Source of the DNA: Gymnothorax reevesii
Taxonomy: Eukaryota; Chordata; Actinopteri; Anguilliformes; Muraenidae
DNA length: 64,000 nucleotides
NCBI GenBank assembly: GCA_029721435.1
Contig: CM056573.1
Span: forward strand, 123,653,447 to 123,717,446
Direction of reading: 5' to 3'
Shown here piece by piece: positions 22,319-32,403 of the stretch (its first letter is position 1; each line of letters starts with the position of its first letter). The notes beneath the pieces are model-generated. The model saw only the letters and a program-made list of their open reading frames with translations. It was not told where the DNA came from and searched no databases. The translations under genes were made by a program, and so were the position numbers.

Positions 22319-23736
22319 GTTCAAAACACTAAAAGAAATGTGAATCATATATATGTATATCACTGCAAATTTGCTTACACAGGATGAAAATACTATAAGA
22401 ATGTGAATGATATATATGTGGCATTGCAGAGAGCCAGCCGCCAGATCTGTATTCTTACGGTGGAGCAGTTAACTTCAAACGGAGGTAAACTGAGGACACG
22501 TCTACATGCCAAGCTAAGGAATAAAGTAATGCTCTTCTGAGGGCCAGAAAATTAAACATGCTGCCGTACTCCCATAATGCACTTGGGCGAGCCGAATACT
22601 CTGTGGACCGTAGGAACAGATCGAAGCCAAAATAAAAAATCTGAGAAAAGTGGATTTGTGCATTCTTATGCATCACCAATGAAGAAAATACAAGGGGCTA
22701 CACCTGCATAGAATGTGTGTGCTGCAAAGCAGGTTTACGCTCACTTCTAACTATTTGGGGGGGGGGCATTGAAAGCATTTCTTTTGTGTCATTGACTTTC
22801 CAAGCACTCTAGATGAGGAAAAAGCCAGTCTCTCAATGTCAGCCGAAATGAGTTTTGTGCTGAATAAACAGTGGACATTTAAATGGTGGTGGTGTAGCAA
22901 ATAGAAGAGGGTGGACTGGGAAAGTGGTTATGCAGCAATGTGTTAATATGCATGCCCAGCAGTACTCACTGAGTCAGTTAACACAGAGCCAAACATGTAA
23001 ATATGGATGAGTGAGAGAGATTTTGTGTACTCACGTGTGAATCTGTGCGTATTAATGCTGGTGTTTATACACATATGTGTGTGTGCGTGTGTTCATCTGC
23101 ATATGGCTGTGTGCTATGTGTGCCTATATGTTTATAATGTGCGGTGCGTTTGCGTGTGTGCGTGCGTGCGTGTGTGTGTGTGTGTGTGTGTGTGCGCGTA
23201 TGTGAAATGGCTTACGAGTGTGTCCAGAATGCACCATCGGGTTGAAGCCTATCATGAATCTTCTGGTTCGTTTTAGCTGCGTCATCACATGGTCTGTTCT
23301 GTACTGCTGAATTAGTCTAAATAAATTTATCCAAGACTGTGGTCACGCTCTTTATGGGTGGTGAGACACAGAATGGCTGCCCAATCAGGTTAATGCCAGT
23401 GAGAGCCATACTACTAATAATAGTAACCACAATAGCAGCAATAACAATAGTCATAATGGTAATTGTAGTAGGAGGAATCATAGTCATAGCAACAGTTCTA
23501 GTGGTAAAGGCATAATTATTAATTGTAGGAGTAGCAGTATGTGGCGCAGCTGTCGTCGTAGTTCAAGACGTTCGTCTCTGAAATGGATCGGCACTCACCA
23601 GTACTGAGTACTGACACTTTTGATTTCCATCTGGCAGATAGACAAGATAACAGACAAAAATTGTCACACAAAATTGATTGTAAATATGAGACAATGTGAT
23701 GAGAAAGGAACCATTCAGAGACTTTTCTTGGTTTTT
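22319..23736. other. Gene-free stretch rich in simple repeats
   Basis: No supported gene. Holds two related short blocks (GTGAATCATATATATGTAT near 22341 and GTGAATGATATATATGTGG near 22403), a G-run near 22757, a TG tract, and at 23400-23545 a degenerate trinucleotide-like run of AATAGTAAC/AGTAGC words. Confidence 0.45.
23025..23205. repeat. TG/CG-rich microsatellite
   Basis: Cryptic TG repeat with frequent CG interruptions, ending in a nearly pure TG run at about 23155-23195. The 89-codon open frame across it (Cys/Val-rich) is a by-product. Confidence 0.85.
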
Positions 23737-24254
23737 ATTACCCCTCAGCCCGACACGGTCATTGTCGTCCCTTTGGCCGGCGGGCGGGCGTCCGGGCGGG
23801 CGGCTGCCAATTTTGTCCGGGTATTTCTCTGTAACCACTTGGGTTAGGAAGTTCATGTTGCATATGTGCACTCCCCATGGGGGGTAGGTATGCCTTTTTG
23901 TGGTTTTGTCCCAGTTTGACCTTTGACCTTGCAGCAGTGACCTTGACTTTCAAAACTTTGTCTGGGCTATTTCTCTGTAACCACTTGGCTTAGGAAGTTC
24001 ATATTGCATATGTGGACTCCCCATGGGGGGTATGTATGCCTTTTTGAGGTTTCGTCCCAGTTTGACCTTTGACCTTGCCGCAGTGACCTTGACTTTCAAA
24101 ACTTTGTCCGGGCTATTTCTCTGTAACCACTTGGCGTAGGAAGTTCATATTGCATATGTGGACTCCCCATGGGAGGTAGGAGTGCCTTTTTGAGGTTTCA
24201 TTCTAGTTTGACCTTTGACCTTGCAGCAGTGACCATCGGGGCTGAGGGGTATTG
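23737..24254. repeat. 146-bp tandem repeat bounded by inverted arms
   Basis: The phrase TATTTCTCTGTAACCACTTG starts at 23822, 23968 and 24114, giving an exact 146-bp period and about 2.8 units. Each unit has TGACCTTTGACCT (23917, 24063, 24209), a perfect DR1-type double half-site on the reverse strand (AGGTCAAAGGTCA). The first two also have TGACCTTGA (23938, 24084), reverse TCAAGGTCA; the third is broken to TGACCATCG. The array is enclosed by inverted arms: TTACCCCTCAGCCCGAC near 23739 and the mirror ATCGGGGCTGAGGGGTA near 24235. The GC-rich left margin (23776-23807) holds GGCGGGCGGGCG-type words. Confidence 0.9.
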
Positions 24255-25570
24255 CCCGCTTCAGCGAGGCCCTTTTTTTTTTCTTTTTTTTTTGATGTGA
24301 CGAGCAGAAATTTCTTCAAAGGAAGTCAAATTTTCTGGTTTGACTTCCTATGATGTAAAATGGCAGAATTTAATTTTGCTGAAAAACAAGAGTAACCCTT
24401 TCAACAGTGATGGCCTCTGAATTGAATGGTCTGCAGGAAACATTACAAGCAGTAGCATCAAGTGATTTTTAGTCCGTAACTACATAGTAATACCCCATTA
24501 ACTTTTATCTGCACTTTGCACTTCTACTTTATCTGCATTAAAGATTATACCACATTGCCATATCTTGGTTTCCATGTAGATTACATTAATTGCAGGCAAT
24601 TTAATCCTTTACTTGTTTCCCATATTTATCTCTCCACTGTAGGTTATATTATTCCATTAAAGCTGCAGTAGGTAACTTTTATAATAACTTTTATCGCAAT
24701 TGCTGAAACAGTCATTCTGACATTTGTACATGAGGCAGGTAATCTATATAAAAAAATTAGGTACACTTAGCTCCTCCCAGTGCTTCTAATTGCATTGGCA
24801 TGAGTCTACTGCACCCAAGCAAATGACAAATTTAATCAATCAGAGCCAGGAGGAGTTTCTTACGCAAATGTTGAACACTTCTCGTGCACATTCTGTTCAG
24901 CAACCTTCCTCTGCATGCGCTTCCTTCTGCGCCCAGTTTTTGGGGGAGCTTAAAGTTGCAATTAGTAACTATTTTTGTGTTTTACTCTGTCACTTTCTTC
25001 TGAAGTGGTCAGACAGTAAATTTGGATCTCAGTATGGCAGACCCTGATAGTAAAAATTCTGAAACATCAAAATCTCATGGTCTACACTTCCAGTTTCTCC
25101 TTTGTCAACAACTGCGCAATATTAAATCCTTCTCTAGCAGTAAAAAAAGACCAAAGATACCAGCTGGAAAGCAGTCTAACACAAACATGGTGAAATTTGA
25201 TTGTAATAATTGCAACCTGGATAAACTGAGCTTGTTAAGCATGTGCATTTGGTAGATCTGTTGGTATTGTGCTGATAAGAAGAACAAAAGAATGCTTTTA
25301 TACAAGCATTGGTCTGCACATTTATTTAGCTACAGCGACTGGGCTTCATTTGTAATAATGTAAAAGCAATCTGTTTGCAAAAAAATGGACGACGGCGTGC
25401 AATACTTAGGAAATGTTGCTCGAATAAGTGATTCCTACATTTGTTTGATAGCCTAGCGTAGTGTCATACTTTTCGGTGAAGAAAATAGTCCACACAAGCC
25501 CAGATCTGTTAGTAGCTAGCAAGCAGCTGGGAAGCGAACGTTACTCTACTGTAAAGGATGCATACTAGTT
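24255..25570. other. Gene-free stretch, possible TTAA-type element start
   Basis: No supported gene. Two similar starts occur in the same orientation: TTAAAGCTGCAGTAGGTAAC near 24657 and TTAAAGTTGCAATTAGTAAC near 24951. The first resembles a common fish repeat terminus with TTAA target sites. A matching right end could not be placed with confidence (a weak candidate is TTCCTTTAAG near 26806). Confidence 0.35.
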
Positions 25571-26093
25571 GAAGACCTGGGTGCAAGAAGTACTTTAGTC
25601 ACAAAATAACACTTTTGAGATATTAAGGGTCAAAGTTTTTGTAAAAGATAACATTCCGTGGTGCCTTTTGCTAGTCTCAGGGGTTATAGAAAGTAGACAG
25701 GCACGTTTTTGTGGAAAAATAATACAAGAAAATCAGTTTTGGACTTTGGTATTTCTTTCCCTAAAATGCCTGGACTTCGGCACTTATTGCCATGAAATAC
25801 ATGGACTTTGGTACTTTTACCACACAAATGCCGTTTCAATCATTTTCTGATTGCCTAACAGCCATTTTTGCTACGCTTTTGTAACTTGACACATACTAGC
25901 AGCTGATTGGACAGTCATGGACTTAAGCACATGTTCCTGGTGACCTCAAGGACTTGAGTATTTCTAGCACGAAAATTCAGTAGATTCAGGGAAGGCCGTA
26001 TATCAGTATTGAGGACTTAAGTATTTATATTTGGAATTTTTTGGCTTTAAATGATGCAAATGACACTCTAGTACTTTTTGCACCCAGGTCTTC
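25571..26093. mobile_element. TIR element with repeated internal motif
   Basis: The left end GAAGACCTGGGTGCAAGAAG then TACT is mirrored by the right end AGTACTTTTTGCACCCAGG then TCTTC (23 of 24 positions pair). The element is 523 bp and non-coding. Inside, a GGACTTNRGYAYTT-like motif recurs six times (near 25740, 25774, 25802, 25919, 25950 and 26012). Superfamily unknown; no clear target duplication. Confidence 0.7.
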
Positions 26094-27114
26094 GGTTTGT
26101 CTTTTTGTAGTCCATCCTTTTCCCTTGTCCTGTGGTTGGACTCGGAGTGTAGTTATCACTGGAGTCAAGGCTCTCATCTTGTACTCACTGATAATATGTT
26201 TAAAAAAAGCTGATGTTATTCCTCGCCAGGCAACTTTTGTAAGATGTAGGCTATGGCTTGTAATGAGGTTCAGTAGCTAACGCCAGTGTTGTGAAGGTAA
26301 CTTTAGTTTGCTCACTTACCTGGCTGATACATATCCTCATTTCACTATTACCTTTTGATTACCAAGCGCAATTACAATGAATTTGGATGACTTGGAATGT
26401 GTCTTTGAGTAACATGTAAATGCTTAATGTTTAATTTTTGTTATTACCAGTGTGTCTTACTTTGGAAAAGACATTCTGGAGCATCTCATATGTTTCTGTA
26501 TGGGTACCGCTGGTGAAAAGAACTCATGATCAAGCATGAAGTGTTTGGAGGGAGGGGCCACAGGAGGGAGCAGTGAGGGAGGGGCCGTGGTGTTTATGGT
26601 CAAAATCTGTCTTGCTCATTTGTCCACAGTAACTGAAGGCAGGTTTAAAAGACAGTACACATTTTATCAAGCTAAACAGGCACTGTGCAAGGTGGAGAAT
26701 CTCATGTTCAGCAATGTTTGCAATCAACTGCAATTTTTCTCCCACATGGCATATAGCTTTAGATATCAGGCAATGTGGCTTAGCTGAAGATGTTCATAAA
26801 TAATTCCTTTAAGCATGAGAAGGACTTAATTAAGAAAAAAATACCATGACATAAAACTGTGATAGCAGAGTACATCTCTGCACAGATATGGCATGTTTTA
26901 GGGTTTTTACATGACTATCAATTGTGCAAATCCCCATTTTGATTATGGTTTTCAATTGGCATGAGTTTGCTACCATTAAGATCTTCAGTGAGATGGAACG
27001 AGTACACTCGCTGGGCTGGGAATGCAGTTTGACAGTCTGCTGAATTTGCTTACATAACTTGGTTGGATGACTTTATATCTCCTTTGATGTATAATCAGTC
27101 CAACTGGATTTTTT
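26094..27114. other. Gene-free stretch with G-rich repeat
   Basis: No supported gene. At 26548-26590 the word GGGAGGGGCC occurs twice in a G-rich stretch. The remainder is AT-rich and unassigned. Confidence 0.4.
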
Positions 27115-27560
27115 TTATCCTCTTCAAACCAGGGAAGTCCCATTGAGATTGAAATCTCTTTTTCAAGGGAGCTCTGGGGGTTGAGGTGGAGAGGGAGAGG
27201 ACAAATTACATAACCAATTAGATCAGGTGATGATTAGGTGGCAGGTTGAAAGAGCCAGTTTGGGAATTTAGCCATGACACCAGGGAACCCCCTACTCTTG
27301 TCAAAGAGTGTCATAGGATCTTTAATGACCACAGAGAGTCAGGACCTTGGTTGAACGTGCCAACCGAAAGACGGAGTCTTCTTCAGCACAGTGTCCCCAT
27401 CACTGCAGTGGGGCATTGGGGATTATTCCACCAGAGGAAAGATCGCAACCTACTGGCCCACCTACAGCTCTTCCAGCAGCTACTAGGTTTTCCCAGGTGG
27501 TCTCCCACCCAAGTACTAACCAAGCCGACACTTGCTTAGCTTCAGCCACATGGCCTGAAC
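27115..27560 (-). mobile_element. SINE3-type SINE (5S rRNA-derived head)
   Basis: Read on the minus strand the head (27558-27486) is a 5S rRNA relic: GAAGCTAAGCAAGTGTCGGC then TTGGTTAGTACTTGGGTGGG and AGACCACCTGGGAA, which spans the internal control region (box A, intermediate element, box C) of a 5S gene. The body follows: TGGGCCAGTAGG, TTTCCTCTGGTGG, a CTGCAGTGATGGGGACACTG block, GTCCTGACTCTCTGTGGTCA and TTAAAGATCC. This order matches the fish 5S-derived SINE3 family as remembered from zebrafish. The first part of 5S is missing or rearranged. It is a retroposed element, not a 5S rRNA gene. Confidence 0.85.
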
Positions 27561-28356
27561 AGATTAAATAGTTGTATGGCTGCTGGATCAAAGCCTGCGC
27601 TGCATTAAGGTAATGTAATTCAGCAATACAACGCTTCATTCTTACCTATTGATAGTCAGTGGCTTGTCATTCAACGGATGTGATTGGAAAAAAAAAAGTT
27701 GTATATATTATTTAACCTTATTCGGTTTACTTGTAGAGAACATATCTTTGAAAAAACAGCCAAAAGTGTTTCAGAATGATAGAAACGAGCAACATACATT
27801 TTTTTGGGGAAAAAAAAAAAAGGCCCCAAAAACATTGATTCCCTTTCACGATTATTTTATTAGACAATTGTATTTGTTAGGCCATTGCAGCAACTCTTCC
27901 GTTTTGTTTCATCTAAAATGCAATCAAGAAAGTCCCTATATCCAACCATAAAAAAAAAAACACTGTCTGCAGTAATTCCATTGCCAGTGGCCCTACGCAA
28001 GCTGTTCCGTTATGCAATGACTGCAAATGGGGGAAAGCCCAGTTGAATAATTTAGCATAAATTGGAGGGCAAACATCTGTTTTAGTATATTTAAAAAAAA
28101 ATGACATCAGGTTCCATTTAATTAAGACTTGAACACTGTGCAGCGCTGATCCTCATCTGACGAGCAAATTTATTTCAGCATTTACTCTTAATTAAAAGCT
28201 ATTGACATTTTGATCATGGTGAGTGAAGTTCTTCTAGCAGGATCAGCAGCTATATCTGCATCCCAGTTTTGGCTTGTTCAGTATTGTGAGAAGCACAAAA
28301 TGGCCACATAGATGGCTAAATGGCTAAATAGATATCTAAAATTTTAAAACATGATA
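27561..28356. other. Unassigned stretch with a complex segment
   Basis: No supported gene. Several A-runs (27690, 27811, 27950, 28094). The segment 28118-28220 is complex and contains ACTCTTAATTAAAAGC and CAGCGCTGATCCTCATC, a composition seen in conserved non-coding elements. Confidence 0.4.
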
Positions 28357-28364
28357 CATATTCT

Positions 28365-28705
28365 GGCAACACTTTACAATAAAGGTACAACAATTAATGT
28401 TATTTAACATTAGTTCATTAACTATCATGCGATAGGGAGCTGGATAAGCATTACGTAACTATAATTGAACATTTGTTAATTTTGTGTGTATCCCTTATTG
28501 TGAAGTTGAAAACATCCCTTCTGTATCCCCTATGTAGATCTTCAAACTTATAAACCATAATTTAGAAATTAATGCCTTAATTGATGTGAACATCATTTGT
28601 AAATGATTATCAAGTGCATTAGCTAAATGTTAATTACCTGTAAGTAAATGCTAATTACTGCATTAACTAATGTTAATTGTTGTACCTTATTGTAAAGTGT
28701 TACCC
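28365..28705. mobile_element. hAT-like MITE, 8-bp target duplication
   Basis: Terminal inverted repeats: left GGCAACACTTTACAATAAAG, right (reverse) GGTAACACTTTACAATAAGG, both continuing into TACAACAATTAA. The 8-bp flanks CATATTCT (28357-28364) and CATATTCA (28706-28713) agree at seven positions. The interior is AT-rich and non-coding, with TTAACATTAGTT words on both sides. Confidence 0.82.
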
Positions 28706-28713
28706 CATATTCA

Positions 28714-30199
28714 TTGGAAAAATGTTGGCTCAAATAGAAATTCAAAGCTATTTTTTGCCCCTCTGAAAAGATAATTTGCTATCCTACATCCTTTAATTAC
28801 TTCACAATGCAAATCTGTTGAAGATGAAATTTTCTTTATTTTGAGTTTAAGAGGAAAGAATTTTAGGTAAATTGCCAATTCCCAAAATATATATTCTGTG
28901 TAGTTTTGGAATCATGAGATGGAAGTGCCATCACTGAATGATAAGCACAGGACAAGAAAGCTTGTCATTATCCTATCAGTAAAGAGTATGTAATGCTCAG
29001 GTTAGGAAGTAGATAGTATCCAGCTCTAATGAGCTCTCAGTATGTGAATACATGGCCCATAACTGAAAATACCTGCCCATTTGCGTATTGTGTTTGTGCG
29101 TGAGACAATAAGATTCAGTTGAGAACCAGATCCTTTTGTCATTGACACCCTCTTTCACTATGCACCCTGAAACTACTCTAAAAATCGATTCAGAGCGCAT
29201 TTCAGGGCAATAAAACACCCTTGATTGCAGGTGTGTCTCCATGTCTGATTTCTCCCCAGACATGGGCGGGCCTTAGATTTATTGGTTGGAGACTCACTCT
29301 CAATAGCTCCTCATTGACTATGCTATAAAATTCATGATTTTATTCAAATAAATGCATCCATGGTAGCTCCCAAATGAGCAGGAACATAGCAGATTTAATA
29401 AGGCTTTTTTAACTGCATTAATAAATCGTCATTTCCCAATCACCACTGCACCATCAAGTCAGCTCCCATCTCAACACACACTGCACAGCACCACTTACCT
29501 CCAGGGCATTTATACAAGATATATAATTGTAAAAAGGCACTTGAATTGGTGATATACATTTACTCCCTCTGTAATTGTCTAGGCTCATGGTTCAATGATT
29601 CAGGATTTTTCCAATGTCTTTTTTTTGTGAAGATGACTGCACAAGAACAACTGCACAGACAGGAATGAAATCAAAAGTTTCATTGATTTAGTTCTCGCTT
29701 TATTCTGAAAGGGAGAGGAAAGGGTTGGACAGAGAGAGAAAGAGAGAGAGAGAAAGAATATGAGAGTATCCTTCATAAATTTCCTGTCTTCCATCCAGTG
29801 TCCTTTGTAAGTGGCTAATGCTCAGAGTGAAACAGATCATATTTCATTTTCATGCTTTTGCCCATTTTCATAGGACTCTGTGAATGATCACAAACCTAAC
29901 ATAACAGCCCACAATGTCCATACATTGAGACAGCCAATAATAGGCCCACCATGAACGTATCATTTATATTGCTCTAATATGTATCCAAATTTGTAATAGT
30001 GATTGCTAAGTGAATTCAAGCCAGCACTTAATATAAATGACAATACTATTGGTGTCACTACAAAGTACATAAAAAGCGATTAAGCCATAGTATATGAAGT
30101 ACATATAAATTTCCTTTTTTCCTTCTTCCAATCTTGGCTGTGTGGCAACATTATAGTGTGTAAAACCCATTTTTCTTGCCAGTATTACAAAGGTACCTG
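28714..30199. other. Gene-free stretch
   Basis: No supported gene. A GA-rich microsatellite lies at 29733-29767. Otherwise AT-rich unique-looking sequence. Confidence 0.45.
29733..29767. repeat. GA microsatellite
   Basis: Imperfect AG repeat with AAAG interruptions, about 35 bases. Confidence 0.85.
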
Positions 30200-30420
30200 C
30201 CATTCATTCATCCATGATCCAAACCTCTTATGTCTGGGCAGGCTTATGGAGGAGAGCTGTCTATCCCAGCATACATCAGGTGAAATGCTGGACTACCTGA
30301 TTCAAGTCCTGTTCACTCACATATTTGCACACTAAGAACCTACAAGATGATCAGGTAAGGAGTTTAACCAGCATGTCTCTGGACTGAACTAGGCAATAGG
30401 AGAGGATGGAGCCCATTCAT
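30200..30420 (-). mobile_element. tRNA-SINE relic (V-SINE/DANA type, tail part)
   Basis: The plus strand reads, in order and with many substitutions, the phrases of the fish SINE tail seen from behind: CATTCATCCATGATCC, CTGTCTATCCCAGC, GTTCACTCACATATTTGCAC, TTAACCAGCATGTCTCTGG and ACTGAACTAGGCAATAGG (family form ACTGTGGGAGGAAACCGG). The tRNA-like head is absent, so the copy is truncated and old. Confidence 0.6.
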
Positions 30421-31917
30421 TCTTCGTTGTGACAGCACAACACAATGTCACATTGTGTTAACCTTTTGTTAAAAATTCATAACCATTAAACCTCATTAAA
30501 GTCCTGGGTAAACATGAAGCATGCCCTCCAATATCTTAGACGCATCCAGCAGATTCAAAGAAATAAGATGTGACGTGATGTCAAAGTGATGATTCGAGCT
30601 GTGATCCAGGTATTTTCCTTTGGTTATGGTAGGTCAGTAATGTGCATAACTCTCCACACCATTCGGGAGCAGGACGCCTCGCTATGTTATTTTGTTCAGT
30701 ACGTGTCCACTGTTCCTGAAGTCCTCCATTCATAAAAACGTTCCGACACTGGGAGGAGATCTATGGAAAACGTCGTTGGGAATGTCAACAACAAAAAATT
30801 AGGCCAGGAAAAGCATCCTTATACTGCTTATGCTTTGTAACACATGAAACTTCAAGTTTTCATCAGCATTCGTATGGTCTAAAATGCTACAAATGAGAAG
30901 ACTGTCATGGCATGTTTGTTCACAAATTAATCTTCAGTCAGTTTGAATTAAATGGAAACTGACTGCAGTGAAAGGGTGAAGCAATGAAGAGTTGCCCACA
31001 TAAAAAAAGAAAAAAATGTCCTCTATCCCCAAAACTTAAAAGCTCTTCATAACCGTCCAATGAACATGGATCATCGACACCCTTGAAATGGCCTTTTAAA
31101 CAAGAGGTGTCACCTCAGTCCAGGAGGGCCCCGGGGGGTTGCTGTGTGTCAGCATTCGTCAGATATTGGTTCAAATCTCTTACTGGGGTCGACTACCCAG
31201 TAGGGTTTTCACTTAAGTCCTATCAAAGCATTCCTTTCCATATTTCTAAGTCGAGGAATTTTGCCGGTCAAATCGCAGTTGAGAAATCCGATAGTTATTC
31301 CAATAACTCATGAAAGAACTGCAGTTGGATAGCCTTGGGTGAAGTCAGTGATTGGCTAAAAAATGCATCAACCTTATTCTCAAAGCCTCAGTTAGCTGTT
31401 GATTGAAAGAAACCCATCAGGACTGGAGCCTGACATCCCAGTGCTGGAACAGCACATATCACACCTGTAAGAAGCAACCGAATGACCCAGAGCACTAGTT
31501 TTTGCTCTTGCCTGCCAGACTAACATGTGGTTAATACAAAACTCCCACATGGCGTTTGTCACATCTTGGCAGTGTACGTTCATCAATATGTAAAGCGCTC
31601 CTACCCACAATCCTTCACTGTCACAGGTCACAGGATAAGCTTTAGCTGTCCTATTGTTATTCCAGGGCTGTTTGCTCTGATTGATTGGAAATTAATGCGA
31701 GCTGTTGTTCCGTACTGCGAGTGTGGCCATTTTCTGTGCCTTCGCTTGACAGCAGGCACCAGATCAACATCCAATACTGATTGATTCTTTTGTTCCTCTT
31801 ATGAATAGACCTGAGACAGTCACTTTAAAAGTATGGACATTTTCAAACGGTGGTAAAGACTTCAATATACTTGAACATTTTAGGAAAAATCTATTAAATG
31901 AAGTACTTAATGAAAAA
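30421..31917. other. Gene-free stretch
   Basis: No supported gene. Around 31108-31150, CACCTCAGTCCAGGAGGGCC resembles the terminus of the hAT-like MITE at 54501-54713, but no partner end was found here. Confidence 0.4.
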
Positions 31918-31925
31918 GAAATTTC

Positions 31926-32329
31926 GGTCACACTTTATTTGAAGTGTTGCTCATAAAGGCTTTATAGAGCATGCATAATGCCTTCATAAATGAGACAGAA
32001 TGTCTTCATAAATCATACATAAGCAAACTTCATGCTTTCTAAAAGGGTGAAATAACACATCCTTTTTCAGCATGTGATATCAGATGTGATATACCTGACG
32101 ATGTCACTTAGCTAGTAGCTAATTGCGAAAAAGGGTGACATTGTCAGCTAAGTGACATTGTCATTGTCACATCTGGCATCACATCTTGAATGAGGATGTG
32201 TTATTTCACCCTTTACAAAGCATGATATTCCCTTATGTATGATTTATGAAGACATTATGTGCCATTTATGAAGTCATTATACATGCTGTATAAAGCCTTT
32301 ATGAGCAACATTTCAAATAAAGTGTGACC
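31926..32329. mobile_element. hAT-like MITE, 8-bp target duplication
   Basis: Terminal inverted repeats GGTCACACTTTATTTGAAGT (left) and GGTCACACTTTATTTGAAAT (right, reverse), extending through TGTTGCTCATAAAGGCTTTA. Flanks GAAATTTC (31918-31925) and AAAATTTC (32330-32337) agree at seven of eight positions. Interior palindromes (TGTGATATCAGATGTGATAT; GTCACTTAGCTAGTAGCTAA) extend the fold inward, so nearly the whole 404-bp element can pair with itself. Non-coding. Confidence 0.88.
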
Positions 32330-32403
32330 AAAATTTCTCAGGATTCTAAAGGTGAAAGACCAGCCTAATATGACTATGTCAAGTTTTGTTAGCTTTTTGT
32401 CAA

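Noticed and set aside
23822..24235. CRISPR-like array
   Set aside because: Units of 146 bp without distinct spacers in a eukaryotic context; a tandem repeat. The same holds for 61410-61945.
24951..26813. Large TTAA-bounded element enclosing 25571-26093
   Set aside because: Left and right ends share only TTAAAG and a weak AT-rich extension; not enough to define an element.
27486..27558. 5S rRNA gene
   Set aside because: Only the internal part of 5S is present, fused to a SINE body; not a gene.
31108..31330. Second copy of the hAT MITE at 54501-54713
   Set aside because: Only one terminus-like phrase is seen; no opposite end.
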